Below, in pieces: positions 1-8,971 of a stretch of DNA of 64,000 nt (positions are counted from its first letter, which is position 1; every line of letters starts with the position of its first letter). The stretch spans positions 310,001 to 374,000 of the forward strand of contig NZ_JAFEVR010000007.1 of assembly GCF_017352375.1 (NCBI RefSeq). Reading direction: 5' to 3'. The position numbers and the translations under genes were made by a program. This DNA comes from Mycolicibacterium sp. S2-37. Its GTDB lineage: Bacteria; Actinomycetota; Actinomycetes; Mycobacteriales; Mycobacteriaceae. The notes beneath the pieces are model-generated. The model was not told where the DNA came from and ran no database searches. It was given only the letters and a program-made list of their open reading frames with translations.

Positions 1-844
1 CGACCTGTCCGGGCTCGAACACCATGGTGTCGAAGAAGAACTTTCGCAGGTACGTCGTCGGCAGCTGCGGCACGCCCTCGCGGATGTCCTCGCGGGCTCG
101 CCAGCCGTGATCCATGCGGCCCGCGTAGGCCGGCAGGTAGCCGCCTCCGTGCACCACCACGATCTTCAGGGCGGGATACCGTTCCACCACGCCGTCGAAG
201 ATCAGGTGCGCGGTGGCCAGGGTCGCCTCGAAGGCGTGGCCCATGATGTTGACGAAGTTGTGGTCGGCGAGGCGCTGCGGGTGTGTGGAGCCCTGGGTGT
301 GGATGACGACGACGAGGCCCAGCTTCTCGACCTCGGCCCAAAACGGGTCGAGGCGTGGCGACGAGATCTCCTCGCCCTCGACGTGCGTGCCGATCTCGAT
401 TCCGCGCATCCCCAGCTCGCCTGCGAGGTAGCGCAGTTCCTGGATCGCGGCGTCGGCGTCCTGCAGTGGCACCGTGCCCAGCGGCAGAAACCGGCCCGGG
501 TACTTCGCGGTGGCTTCGACGAACTCCTCGTTGGTGATTCGCGCGACCTTGGCGCCGAGTTCGGGGTCGGCCCAGTAGTAGTACTGGTAGACCGCGACCG
601 CGACGGCCTGGATGTCGACGCCCATGCGGTCCATGTCCTCCAGGCGCACGTCCAGCAGATCCATCTTCGGCCGGATGAACTCCAGCTGGCGCTTGTTCAC
701 CGCCTGGGTGGTCGAATTGCCGTGTCCCAGCGCCACCTTTCCCGCGGCGCGCGCCGCCTCGGCCATCAGGTCGCCCGCCGGCCCGCATTCACGGTGACAG
801 TGGATGTCGATCACAGGTCCGTCGTTGCGGTGGGCCCTACTCAT
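1..844 (-). CDS. Amidohydrolase family 2 (ACMSD-like), 3' end outside window
   Basis: Metal-dependent hydrolase or decarboxylase of the amidohydrolase-2 superfamily, cytoplasmic. Reading from the ATG at 844, the frame is open for 281 codons to the window edge, so the C-terminus is missing. The N-terminus carries the metal-binding DIHCH motif (about residue 13). Later come VVVHGGGYLPAY followed by GRMDHGW, and FFDTMVF near the edge, the pattern of ACMSD and gamma-resorcylate decarboxylase relatives. Substrate unknown; aromatic carboxylate decarboxylation is the commonest role of this branch (family knowledge). No operon partner is visible; the next gene on this strand is 140 bp upstream. Confidence 0.85.
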   Translation of the reverse strand, partial: MSRAHRNDGPVIDIHCHRECGPAGDLMAEAARAAGKVALGHGNSTTQAVNKRQLEFIRPKMDLLDVRLEDMDRMGVDIQAVAVAVYQYYYWADPELGAKVARITNEEFVEATAKYPGRFLPLGTVPLQDADAAIQELRYLAGELGMRGIEIGTHVEGEEISSPRLDPFWAEVEKLGLVVVIHTQGSTHPQRLADHNFVNIMGHAFEATLATAHLIFDGVVERYPALKIVVVHGGGYLPAYAGRMDHGWRAREDIREGVPQLPTTYLRKFFFDTMVFEPGQV

Positions 845-984
845 GCCGCCGAGCCTATGGCGGTCCCGTGGGCACCTGCACTGTCGTCAGACGTGAATGT
901 CGGCGCAACGACTTCCCGCGCGGCGTCACCATGGATCGCAGCGCTTTACGCTGCGGCGGTTCCGCCGACTCGGTGACGGTCAGC

Positions 985-1506
985 TCAACTCTCGCTGCCG
1001 CCGACCTCCGCCGGCAGCGGCGGCCCCAGCGGGGTGGTCGGCGTCGGATCTGCGGGAGTGGGTGCACTCGACGCCGGGGCGTCCGCGGATCCCGTAGCAG
1101 CGGGGCCGTGGAACTCGAGCATCGGTTCCTCGCGGATCACGGTGTCCCCCGCGCTGACGGTGAGGTCGTCGGCCGAGACGGTGTAGGTCACGCCGTCGTT
1201 GACGGCGGTGTACACGCCACCGCCGGCGGACTCGGCGGCCAGGATCAACTTCGCGCCGTCGCGCACCCGCACGCCGCGGTAGGTGTAGTCGCCGTCGGCC
1301 GATTCGCAGATCGCGATGCGCGACGTTGCGGTGCGGCCGAACGCGACCGCGGTGGCCGGAGCGGCGCACCGCGCGGTCGAGTCGACGAAGCCCTGCGAAT
1401 CACTCGCAGGTGCTGCGGCCGAGGGCGCCGCGCCGACGGCGATCAGCGCCGTACACGCAGCGGCACCTGCGGACAGGCGGAGGAGGGCGATCCTGGAGCT
1501 CGGCAT
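985..1506 (-). CDS. Secreted hypothetical protein with Sec signal peptide
   Basis: Small exported protein of unknown function. Starting at the ATG at 1506 gives 173 residues with a classical signal peptide: a short basic n-region (SSRIALLR), a hydrophobic core, and an Ala-rich cleavage region ending SAAAPA. A GTG at 1536 would add ten residues, but it weakens the signal peptide and no ribosome site precedes it. The mature part is about 110 residues with three Cys, then a Pro/Ala/Thr-rich tail (TPADPTPTTPLGPPLP), which suggests a cell-wall or surface location. I recognise no domain. The gap to the amidohydrolase start (140 bp) shows no clear signal. Confidence 0.7.
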   Translation of the reverse strand: MPSSRIALLRLSAGAAACTALIAVGAAPSAAAPASDSQGFVDSTARCAAPATAVAFGRTATSRIAICESADGDYTYRGVRVRDGAKLILAAESAGGGVYTAVNDGVTYTVSADDLTVSAGDTVIREEPMLEFHGPAATGSADAPASSAPTPADPTPTTPLGPPLPAEVGGSES

Positions 1507-1572
1507 CACATTCCACGACACCACAGGAGGATTCACGCGCGCGAGGGCTGTGGCCGAGTCAGCGCTGAATCG

Positions 1573-2196
1573 TTAGCTTCCCGACACCCGCGGCAGCGTC
1601 CGGTTGGCGGTCCGCACGGCCAGATAGATCAGGGTCGTGGTCACCAGGAAGAGCGGCCACCCCATGGCGATGCGGGCCACGGCCAGCGGCCCCTCCTGAC
1701 CGGTGTCGTACAGATGGTCCTGCACCAGGAACCGCGCCCAGGACACCGCCGCCATCACGAGCGTGACGCCGTCGAAGACCCTGCGCACCCGCGGGTTACG
1801 GCGCCACGAGCCGTCGCGCCCGGTCACCCTCGCCCACACCATCCCGACCAACGGTCTGCGCACCACCACCGACGCGGTGAACACCACGGCCAGCACGAGG
1901 TACATCAGGATGCCGGGCAGGTAGAAGTCCCTGGCCTGGCCGGTGGCGAAGGCCAGACCCGCGCACACGGCCACCCCGGCGAACCCGAGAAGCGCAGGGC
2001 GGACGGGTTCGCGCCGGCTCAGTTGCCAGATCAGCAGGACCACCGCGACGCCGACGGCCGCTGCGGTCGCCGGTCGAAGGCCGGCCGCGGCCGACGTCGC
2101 CGCGAACACCGCCACCGGCAGCGCGGTCTGCACCAGCCCGCGGATTCCGCCGGCACGGGCCAGCAGACCCTCGATCGGGATGCCCGCGTCCGCCAT
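1573..2196 (-). CDS. DUF3159 family membrane protein (paralogue 1)
   Basis: Integral membrane protein of 207 residues from the ATG at 2196. About six hydrophobic segments are visible, with a conserved loop RRPLVGMVWA followed by a polar stretch and the C-terminal signature VARIAMGWPLF. A second member of the same family lies at 60094-60759 and shares RRPLVG, SWR, FDAATLV/FDGVTLV, ARF(V/L)VQ and ARIAMG(Y/W)PL in the same order. The family is widespread in actinobacteria and has no established function. It is divergent from the polymerase gene at 2238 across 41 bp. An upstream extension to 2385 is open but would run into that gene, so it is rejected. Confidence 0.85.
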   Translation of the reverse strand: MADAGIPIEGLLARAGGIRGLVQTALPVAVFAATSAAAGLRPATAAAVGVAVVLLIWQLSRREPVRPALLGFAGVAVCAGLAFATGQARDFYLPGILMYLVLAVVFTASVVVRRPLVGMVWARVTGRDGSWRRNPRVRRVFDGVTLVMAAVSWARFLVQDHLYDTGQEGPLAVARIAMGWPLFLVTTTLIYLAVRTANRTLPRVSGS

Positions 2197-2237
2197 GACT
2201 GCCGAGGATAGCGAGCGATGGACATAGGGTGGTGCCC

Positions 2238-3218
2238 ATGAGCGGCGGGGAGCAGCGCGCCGGGGTGGAGCTGACCAACCTCGACCAGGAGCTGAGTCCG
2301 GAGTCCGCTGCCACCAAACGCGATCTGGTCGACTACCTCGACGCCGTGGCCGTCCGGATGCTGCCCGGTCTGGCGGGCCGGCCACTCACCGTGCTGCGGG
2401 TGCTGCGTGGCAGGGCGCCGTTCATGCAGAAGAACGCGTCGAAGTACACCCCGGACTGGGTCAAGACGGTGTCCATCTGGGCCGACGCCTCCAAGCGGGA
2501 GGTGCATTACCCGCTGTGCGACGACCGGCGCACCCTGCTGTGGCTGGCCAATCAGCGTGCCGTCGAATACCACCCGACGTTGAGTGTGGCCTCCGATATG
2601 CAGGGGGCCGTCTACCGCCCCACCCATCTGATCCTCGATCTGGATCCGCCCGAGGGCCGCGACTTCGGCGCCGTCGTCGCGGTCGCCCATCTGGTGCGGC
2701 AGGCACTGAGTGACTGTGGGCTCACCGGTGCGGTCAAGACCAGTGGCGCCAAGGGTCTGCACGTGTTCGTCCCGATCGACGACAGCGCTCCGGTCGACGA
2801 CGTGGCCGCCGCGACCCGGGCGCTCGCCGCACGCGCCGAGGCGCTCGATCCCGCCATCGCCACCACCGCGTTCGTCGTGGCCGACCGCGGCGGCAAGGTG
2901 TTCGTCGACTCGACCCGAGCCGGCGGCGCCACCGTGGTGGCCGCCTACAGCCCGCGGTTCCGTCCGGGCACGCCGGTGTCGTTCCCGGTGGCCTGGGCGG
3001 ATCTCGACGGTGTCCGCCCGTCGGACTTCACCGTGCACACGGCCGTCGATGCGCTGGCCGGTCGCGACCCGTGGGCCGAGGAGATGCCCGCACCGCAGCG
3101 CCTGCCCGCCGATCTCATCGAGCACGGCCGCACCATTCCCGTCGCCCGGGTCGCGGCGATGCACGAGGGAAAACGGCGTGCGCGAGCCCGCCGAGCGGAC
3201 GCGAACCCCGACGAATAG
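2238..3218 (+). CDS. Stand-alone LigD-type polymerase/primase domain (AEP) protein
   Basis: Archaeo-eukaryotic primase-type polymerase resembling the polymerase domain of LigD, for gap filling in non-homologous end joining or other repair. 326 residues from ATG 2238 (a GTG at 2229 is also in frame). The three catalytic motifs are present: DLD at D134/D136, SGAKGLH at 169-175 and VFVDSTR with D224 as third metal ligand. There is no ligase or nuclease domain, so it matches mycobacterial Prim-Pol proteins of this size rather than full LigD. No ku or ligase gene is nearby, so its partners must be encoded elsewhere. The C-terminus ends in an Arg-rich tail (KRRARARRA). Confidence 0.87.
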   Translation: MSGGEQRAGVELTNLDQELSPESAATKRDLVDYLDAVAVRMLPGLAGRPLTVLRVLRGRAPFMQKNASKYTPDWVKTVSIWADASKREVHYPLCDDRRTLLWLANQRAVEYHPTLSVASDMQGAVYRPTHLILDLDPPEGRDFGAVVAVAHLVRQALSDCGLTGAVKTSGAKGLHVFVPIDDSAPVDDVAAATRALAARAEALDPAIATTAFVVADRGGKVFVDSTRAGGATVVAAYSPRFRPGTPVSFPVAWADLDGVRPSDFTVHTAVDALAGRDPWAEEMPAPQRLPADLIEHGRTIPVARVAAMHEGKRRARARRADANPDE

Positions 3219-3274
3219 TCCGCCAATCACCGGATTCGCCTCTGCTCGCGCACCATCGGTGCGAAGCTGAGCGA

Positions 3275-5500
3275 GTGCCCAGCACCGTGACCCCTACTGC
3301 AACCGTGCACCCCGGCATCTGCCGCATCTGTTCGGCGCACTGCGGTGTCCTGGCCACCGTCGTCGACGGCAGGCTCATCAAGGTGACGGGGGATCCCGAC
3401 AATCCGCTGTTCAAGGGCTACACCTGCGCCAAGGGCCGGGCCCTGCCGGAGATCCACAACAATCCCGGCCGGCTGCTGCACAGCCAACGGCGTCAGCCCG
3501 ACGGCACGTACGCCGCCATCGGCGCCGAGCAGGCGATGGACGAGATCGCCGGCCGACTCCAGCACCTGATCGCCGAACACGGCCCGCGTTCGGTGGCGCT
3601 GTATCTGGGCACCAACGGCCTGCCCTACCCGGCGTCGGCACTCATGGCCAACGCCTTCATGCGCGGTATCGGCTCGCCGATGTTCTTCACCGCCAACACC
3701 ATCGACCAACCGGGCAAGCAGATCGCGCTCGCCGCACACGGTCACTGGCTGGGCGGCGACATCGACTTCCACGAGGCCGACAGCTGGCTGTTGATCGGCA
3801 CCAATCCCCTGGTGTCCAAGGCGATCGGTATTCCCGGCCAGAACCCGGCACAGAATCTGCGGGCCGCGATCGGCCGCGGGATGAAGCTGATCGTCATCGA
3901 CCCGCGCAGGTCGCAGACCGCTGCGCGCGCCGCCATCCACATCCAGCCGCGGCCGGGTGAGGACGTCACCATCGTGGCCGGGTTGATCAATCTGATCATC
4001 ACCGAGAAACTCTGCGACTACGCCTTTCTCGCCGAGCACGTCGCGGGTTTCGATGCGCTGGCCGCTGCGGTCACCGGCTTCACCCCCGAGTACGTCGCCG
4101 CCCGCGCCGACATCCCCGCCCAACAGCTGATCGACGCGGCGCGGCTGTTCGCCACCTACGGCGATCGCCCCGGCATGGTGAATGCGGGCACCGGCGCCAA
4201 TTTCGCCATGCACGGCAACCTGCTCGAATACCTCTGCCTGTGCCTGACCACCATCTGCGGGCGCTGGCAGCGCGCCGGCCAGCGGGTGACCCGGCCCAAC
4301 ACGCTGATGCCCGCCTTCACCGCCAAGGCCCAGGCCCATCCCCCGTACGAGGGGTGGGGTTACGGCGAGCGGCTGCGGGTTCGCGGCTTGACCGACACCG
4401 TGGCCGGGATGCCGACCGCCGCCCTGGCCGACGAGATCCTGCTGGCGGGCGAGGGTCAGGTCAAGGCGCTGATCTGCGTCGGCGGCAACCCGATGGCGGC
4501 CTGGCCCGATCAGCGGAAGACGTTGCGCGCGTTGGAGACTCTGGATCTGCTCGTCACCCTCGACACCGAGATGTCGCTGACGTCGCGGCTGGCCGACTAC
4601 GTCATCGCACCGATGATGCAGATGGAGACACCCGCGATGACGATGGGCAGCGAACTGATCAAGTACTACACCAGCGGCACCGGCATCCCTGCGCCCTACG
4701 CGCAGTACGTGCCCCGCATCGTCGACCCACCGGCCGGCTCCGACCTGACCGAGGAGTGGCGATTCTTCCTGGGTCTGACCAGGCGCATGCAGTTGGACCT
4801 GTGGTTCGTCAACTTCTTCGGCGGCGGCGGCGGGAAGTTCATGGAATCTCCGCCGATAGTCCTGAACATCAACGGGGACACCGATTTCACCACCGAGGAA
4901 CTGTTCGCCCAGATGTGCGCGACGTCGCGCATCCCCTTCGACGAGGTCCGCAGCCACCCGCACGGCAAGGTCTTCGACGTCGACGCGGTCGTCCACGAAC
5001 GTGACCCGGACTGCACAGCGCGGCTCGACGTCGGCAACGACTACCTGCTGGGTGAACTCCGCGACGTCCATGCCGAGGATTTCGTCGCGGCGCGAAGCGA
5101 TTCGACGTATCCGTTCCGGCTCATCCCGCGCCGGCACAACAACTTCATGAACTCCTCGGGTACGAACCTGGCCGCGTTGAACCGCGGCAAGGCCTACAAC
5201 CCCGCCTACATGCACCCCGACGCGATCGCCGCACTCGGGTTGCTGCCGGGCGCTCTGGTGACGCTGACCTCACCCCACGACAGCATCCCGAGCGTGGTCG
5301 AGGCCGACGCCACCCTGCGTCCGGACGTCATCGCGATGCACCATGCGTTCGGCGGTCTGCCCGCCGAGGACGCCGAGGTGCGCGACCGCGGGAGCAATGT
5401 CGGCCGGCTGGTGCCCACCGACGTCGAGTACGACCCCGTCACCGGCCTGCCCCGGCAGGGCAACATCCCGGTCCGCGTGTCGGCAGGGTTCGCGGGCTGA
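3275..5500 (+). CDS. Molybdopterin oxidoreductase, DMSO-reductase family
   Basis: Molybdenum bis-MGD oxidoreductase large subunit, 741 residues from GTG 3275. Residues 16-51 carry a [4Fe-4S] motif (CRICSAHC, then C51 in YTCAKG). The MGD-binding segments IGTNPLV and ICVGGNPMA and the C-terminal cofactor-cap domain (RRHNNFMNSS, HPDAIAALG) follow. No Tat signal is present, so it is probably cytoplasmic. Where the Mo ligand is expected (ANTIDQPGKQ) there is no Cys, Sec or Ser; D144 is a candidate by analogy with NarG. No electron-transfer or membrane subunit gene is adjacent, so the donor is unknown. The 3' end abuts a convergent antiporter gene with 1 bp between stops. Confidence 0.85.
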   Translation: MPSTVTPTATVHPGICRICSAHCGVLATVVDGRLIKVTGDPDNPLFKGYTCAKGRALPEIHNNPGRLLHSQRRQPDGTYAAIGAEQAMDEIAGRLQHLIAEHGPRSVALYLGTNGLPYPASALMANAFMRGIGSPMFFTANTIDQPGKQIALAAHGHWLGGDIDFHEADSWLLIGTNPLVSKAIGIPGQNPAQNLRAAIGRGMKLIVIDPRRSQTAARAAIHIQPRPGEDVTIVAGLINLIITEKLCDYAFLAEHVAGFDALAAAVTGFTPEYVAARADIPAQQLIDAARLFATYGDRPGMVNAGTGANFAMHGNLLEYLCLCLTTICGRWQRAGQRVTRPNTLMPAFTAKAQAHPPYEGWGYGERLRVRGLTDTVAGMPTAALADEILLAGEGQVKALICVGGNPMAAWPDQRKTLRALETLDLLVTLDTEMSLTSRLADYVIAPMMQMETPAMTMGSELIKYYTSGTGIPAPYAQYVPRIVDPPAGSDLTEEWRFFLGLTRRMQLDLWFVNFFGGGGGKFMESPPIVLNINGDTDFTTEELFAQMCATSRIPFDEVRSHPHGKVFDVDAVVHERDPDCTARLDVGNDYLLGELRDVHAEDFVAARSDSTYPFRLIPRRHNNFMNSSGTNLAALNRGKAYNPAYMHPDAIAALGLLPGALVTLTSPHDSIPSVVEADATLRPDVIAMHHAFGGLPAEDAEVRDRGSNVGRLVPTDVEYDPVTGLPRQGNIPVRVSAGFAG

Positions 5501-5501
5501 T

Positions 5502-6998
5502 TCAGTCGGCGTCGCCGTACTCGTCGAACCAGTAAGCCAGCTTGCCCCGGCGGCTTACCGCGCGCAGCCGGGCCTCGGTCGCGGCCCGCGTCCTGCTGGT
5601 GGTCACGATGAGCAACTCGTCACCCACGGCGATCCGGGTGTCCGGCATCGGCACGAAGGTGTGTCCCCGCCGGATGATCAGCGTGATCACCGCCGGGTCG
5701 GGCAGCCGCAACTCGAGGATCATCACGTTGTGCAGCCGCGACTCGGGTTGCACGGTGAGCGTCAGCAGTTCGGCGTCGAGCACGTCGAGCGGCGCCGCCT
5801 CGACCTGGATCTCGCGTGCGGATTCGCGGGAGATCAACCCCAGGGCGCGCGCCAGCGGGCGCAGGCTGGGGCCCTGCACGAGCGTGAAGACCAGCACCAG
5901 GATGAACACGATGCTGAGCAGCCGGGAGCTGTCGGGCACCCCGGCGACGATGGGGAACGTCGCCAGCACGATCGGGACGGCGCCGCGCAACCCGGCCCAC
6001 GACAGGAACATCTGCTCACGCCACGCGATCTTGAATCCCAACAGGGACACCACCACCGACAGCGGCCGGGCGATCAGCAGCAGCACCAGTCCGACGACGA
6101 TGGCAGGCACCACGTCGGCGGCCAGCTCACTCGGGTTGACCAGGAGTCCGAGCACCACGAACAACCCGATCTGCGCCAGCCAGCCGACCCCTTCGGCGAA
6201 CGACCGGGTCGCGGCCCGGTGCGGCAGCCCCGAGTTGGCCAGCACCACCGCGGACAGATAGGCGGCGATGAAGCCGCTGGCGTGGATCGCGCCCGCGGCG
6301 GAGAACGCGACCAGCCCGAGTCCGAACGTGGCGATCGGGTAGAGCCCCGAGGCCGGCAGCGCGATGCGGCGCAGCGTCAGCGCGCCGAAGTATCCGGTGC
6401 CCAGCCCGATGGCCGACCCGGCGAACAGTTCGAACACCACGGTGGCGACCGCACCCTCCGCGTCGAATGCGAAGGGCACTGCGCTGAACATCAGCACGAG
6501 AATCACCGCGGGCGCGTCGTTGAACCCCGATTCCGCTTCCAGCAGTCCGGCCAGCCGCCGGGGCAGCGGGAGCACGCGCAGCACCGAGAACACCGCGGCC
6601 GCATCGGTCGAGGACACGATCGCGCCGAGAAGCAGGGCCAGCTGCCAGTCCATCCGCAGCAGCAGGTGTGCGCCTGCGGCGGTGATCAGCGTGCTGACCA
6701 TGATGCCGATGGTGGCCAGCGCGCCCGCCGGCGCGAGCACCTTCCTGATGTCGGCGAACTTCGTGGTCAGTCCGCCCTCGACCAGGATCACCGCCAGCCC
6801 GGCGGTGCACACGTTGCGGGCCAGCTCGACGTCGTCGAACGGCAGCCCCAGTCCGTCCTCTCCGACCGCGATGCCGACCAGCAGGAACAGGATCAGGCTG
6901 GGGAAACCGACGCTGTTGGCGACCCTCGTCCCGATGATGCTGGCGAGCAGCACGACGCCGCCGATCAGCAGCGTCAGATAGAGCTCGTGCAAACTCAC
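5502..6998 (-). CDS. CPA1-type cation/proton antiporter with TrkA_C domain
   Basis: Inner-membrane K+(Na+)/H+ antiporter of the NhaP2/CvrA type, 498 residues. The first 385 or so residues form about 12 membrane segments, including the transport-core sequence SSTDAAAVFSVL and EAESGFNDAPAV, whose Asp residues carry ions in CPA1 proteins. The C-terminal 100 residues form a cytosolic TrkA_C (RCK_C) regulatory domain (LRLPDPAVITLIIRRGHTFV, GDELLIV). It is divergent from a TrkA-type NAD-binding protein across 38 bp, suggesting shared control and possibly a physical partnership in K+/pH homeostasis. Confidence 0.9.
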   Translation of the reverse strand: MSLHELYLTLLIGGVVLLASIIGTRVANSVGFPSLILFLLVGIAVGEDGLGLPFDDVELARNVCTAGLAVILVEGGLTTKFADIRKVLAPAGALATIGIMVSTLITAAGAHLLLRMDWQLALLLGAIVSSTDAAAVFSVLRVLPLPRRLAGLLEAESGFNDAPAVILVLMFSAVPFAFDAEGAVATVVFELFAGSAIGLGTGYFGALTLRRIALPASGLYPIATFGLGLVAFSAAGAIHASGFIAAYLSAVVLANSGLPHRAATRSFAEGVGWLAQIGLFVVLGLLVNPSELAADVVPAIVVGLVLLLIARPLSVVVSLLGFKIAWREQMFLSWAGLRGAVPIVLATFPIVAGVPDSSRLLSIVFILVLVFTLVQGPSLRPLARALGLISRESAREIQVEAAPLDVLDAELLTLTVQPESRLHNVMILELRLPDPAVITLIIRRGHTFVPMPDTRIAVGDELLIVTTSRTRAATEARLRAVSRRGKLAYWFDEYGDAD

Positions 6999-7036
6999 TG
7001 CGAGAAGTAAATCAGCCGATGGCGCAGTATGGGTCC

Positions 7037-7720
7037 ATGGCAGAGCGCAGAATGCGGATCGGCATCGCCGGCGCCGGCAATGTCGGGCGTTCTGTCGCGC
7101 GGGAGTTACTCGACTACGGCCACAAGGTCCTGCTCATCGAACGCCAGTGGCGCCGTTTCGAACCCCACACCGTGGCCGCCGCCGACTGGCTCAACGCCGA
7201 CGCCTGCGAGTTGTCGTCGCTGGAGGAGGCGGGGATCCAGACCTGCGATGTCGTCATCGCAGCCACCGGCGACGACAAGTCCAACCTGGTGGTGGGTCTG
7301 CTCGCCAAGACCGAATTCGGGGTGCCCCGGGTGGTCGCACGGATCAACGAGGTGCGCAACGAGTGGCTGTTCGGGCAGGACTGGGGCATCGACGTCGCGG
7401 TATCGACGCCCGGCGCGCTGGTGGCGGGCGTCGAGGGGGCGATCGACGTCGGTCACCTGGTGCGGCTGATGGGGCTCCGGGAGGGCCGGGCCGATCTGAC
7501 CAAGGTGACGCTGCCCGCCGACAATCCCATCGTCGGTCGACCGATGTCCGAACTCGAGCTTCCGGGCAACACCGCGCTGGTCACCCTGGTGCGTCGGGGC
7601 GCCGTGCTGCGGCCCCGGCCCGACGAGGTCCTGGAAGCCGGTGACGAGTTGCTGTTCGTCTCCGGCATCGCGTCCCAGCAGTCGATCCGCATGGCGATCC
7701 ACTCGGCCGAGAGTCCCTGA
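7037..7720 (+). CDS. TrkA family K+ transport regulator, CeoC-like
   Basis: Cytosolic RCK protein of about 227 residues. The N-terminal Rossmann domain has GAGNVGRSVAREL, the acidic strand end LIER, and ATGDDKSNLVVGLLAKTEF. A TrkA_C domain follows (about residues 145-225; PMSELELPGNTALVTLVRRG, GDELLFVSG). It resembles mycobacterial CeoC more than a full-length fused TrkA. In-frame ATGs at 7019, 7037 and 7052 are all possible; 7037 is chosen as a compromise because no ribosome site decides. It lies head-to-head with a CPA1 antiporter. A ceoB partner is absent here, so this may serve the antiporter instead of a Trk channel (inference). Confidence 0.88.
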   Translation: MAERRMRIGIAGAGNVGRSVARELLDYGHKVLLIERQWRRFEPHTVAAADWLNADACELSSLEEAGIQTCDVVIAATGDDKSNLVVGLLAKTEFGVPRVVARINEVRNEWLFGQDWGIDVAVSTPGALVAGVEGAIDVGHLVRLMGLREGRADLTKVTLPADNPIVGRPMSELELPGNTALVTLVRRGAVLRPRPDEVLEAGDELLFVSGIASQQSIRMAIHSAESP

Positions 7721-7724
7721 CGCG

Positions 7725-8912
7725 TCAGGCGGGCCGCAGCGTCAGCACGGTGATCTCGCTGGGCGCGAAGACCCGGAACGGCGGTCCCCAGAACCCGGTG
7801 CCACGGCTGGTGTAGAGCTGGGTGCGCTCACCGTGGCGGCTCAGGCCGTGGACGACGGGCTGCTCCAGCCGTACCAGGAAGTTGAAGGGCCAGATCTGCC
7901 CGCCGTGCGTGTGCCCCGAGATCTGCAGGTCGACCCCGGCGGCGACGGCGTGGCTGACCTGTTTGGGCTGATGCGCCAGCAGGAGCACCGGTGCGGCCCG
8001 GTCCGCGCCGGTCAGGGCGGCCTCCAGGTTTGCGCCGTGTCCGCGCAAGCCCGACGATCTGGCGGTGGCGTCGTCGACGCCGGCCACGACGAGCCGGCCG
8101 CCGTCGCGCTCCACGACGATGTGCCGGTTGTGCAGCGCCTCCCAGCCGATGCTCTGCATGTAGTCGAGCCAGCCCTGTGCCTCGCTGAAGTACTCATGGT
8201 TGCCGGTGACGTACACCCGGGCCTCCGCGGCTCGGACGGCGGCGAGCGCGCCGGCCTGCCGCTCACGCACCTCGACCGTGCCGTCGGCGATGTCGCCGAC
8301 GTGACACACCACGTCCGCATCGAGTTCGTTGACCCGCGCCACCACCCCGGCCGACCACGCGCTGCGATCGATCGGGCCGTAGTGGGTGTCGGTGATCATC
8401 ACCACGCGCAGACCGTCGAGGCCGCGGCCGAGCCCGGCGATGCCGACCTCGAGGCGCTTGACCCGCGGGACGCGCATCGCCTCGATGTACCCCCACACCA
8501 GAAGCGCGGTCACCACCGCGACCACGGTGAGCGCCACGGCGCGCGACCGCACCGGATCGGCCACCCCGGCGAGCGCGAGGACCAGTCGCAGCAGCTGACC
8601 GAGTAGGGACCACACGAACAGCACCCACGCCGCTCCAAGCAGGGCGTCGCCGATCGCAGCCGCCCGGTCGCGGCGGGTTCGTCCGTGCCCGAACGTCATC
8701 AGGGCCGGCAGCGCCGCGGCTGCGATGGCGAACAGCCCGGTCCCGGCTGCGGCCACCGTGGTCGGCCACGGTGCGCCCAGCCACAGCAAGGTCCAGCACG
8801 GCACCCCGAACAGCAGCAGCATGATCGCGACGACGACGGCCGTACGGCGCCCTCTGCGCCGTGCGCGGGTCGGTGCCGGGGTTTCGACGTCAGCTGCCGG
8901 GGTGTCGGTCAT
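7725..8912 (-). CDS. Membrane-anchored metallophosphoesterase (YkuE/YaeI-like)
   Basis: Calcineurin-like phosphoesterase of 395 residues. The N-terminal 140 residues hold about four membrane helices; the catalytic domain follows with all metal motifs in order: DTHYG, GDIADG, GNHEY, AHQPK and SGHTHGGQ. The arrangement matches YkuE/YaeI-type enzymes, which can hydrolyse lipid-linked phosphate substrates (family knowledge). The active site probably faces the outside, given the membrane anchor. It is convergent with the TrkA gene (4 bp apart) and divergent from the aldo/keto reductase (59 bp). Confidence 0.9.
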   Translation of the reverse strand: MTDTPAADVETPAPTRARRRGRRTAVVVAIMLLLFGVPCWTLLWLGAPWPTTVAAAGTGLFAIAAAALPALMTFGHGRTRRDRAAAIGDALLGAAWVLFVWSLLGQLLRLVLALAGVADPVRSRAVALTVVAVVTALLVWGYIEAMRVPRVKRLEVGIAGLGRGLDGLRVVMITDTHYGPIDRSAWSAGVVARVNELDADVVCHVGDIADGTVEVRERQAGALAAVRAAEARVYVTGNHEYFSEAQGWLDYMQSIGWEALHNRHIVVERDGGRLVVAGVDDATARSSGLRGHGANLEAALTGADRAAPVLLLAHQPKQVSHAVAAGVDLQISGHTHGGQIWPFNFLVRLEQPVVHGLSRHGERTQLYTSRGTGFWGPPFRVFAPSEITVLTLRPA

Positions 8913-8971
8913 CGCTCGACGTTACCCGCGGGCGCAGCGGCCGAACCGCGGCCGCCGGTACCGTCGGTGGC

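Noticed and set aside
3227..5215. 662-codon open frame on the minus strand
   Set aside because: Antisense shadow of the molybdopterin oxidoreductase; composition typical of GC-rich shadows, no recognisable domain.
5343..7010. 555-codon open frame on the plus strand
   Set aside because: Gln/His/Arg-rich shadow of the antiporter gene.
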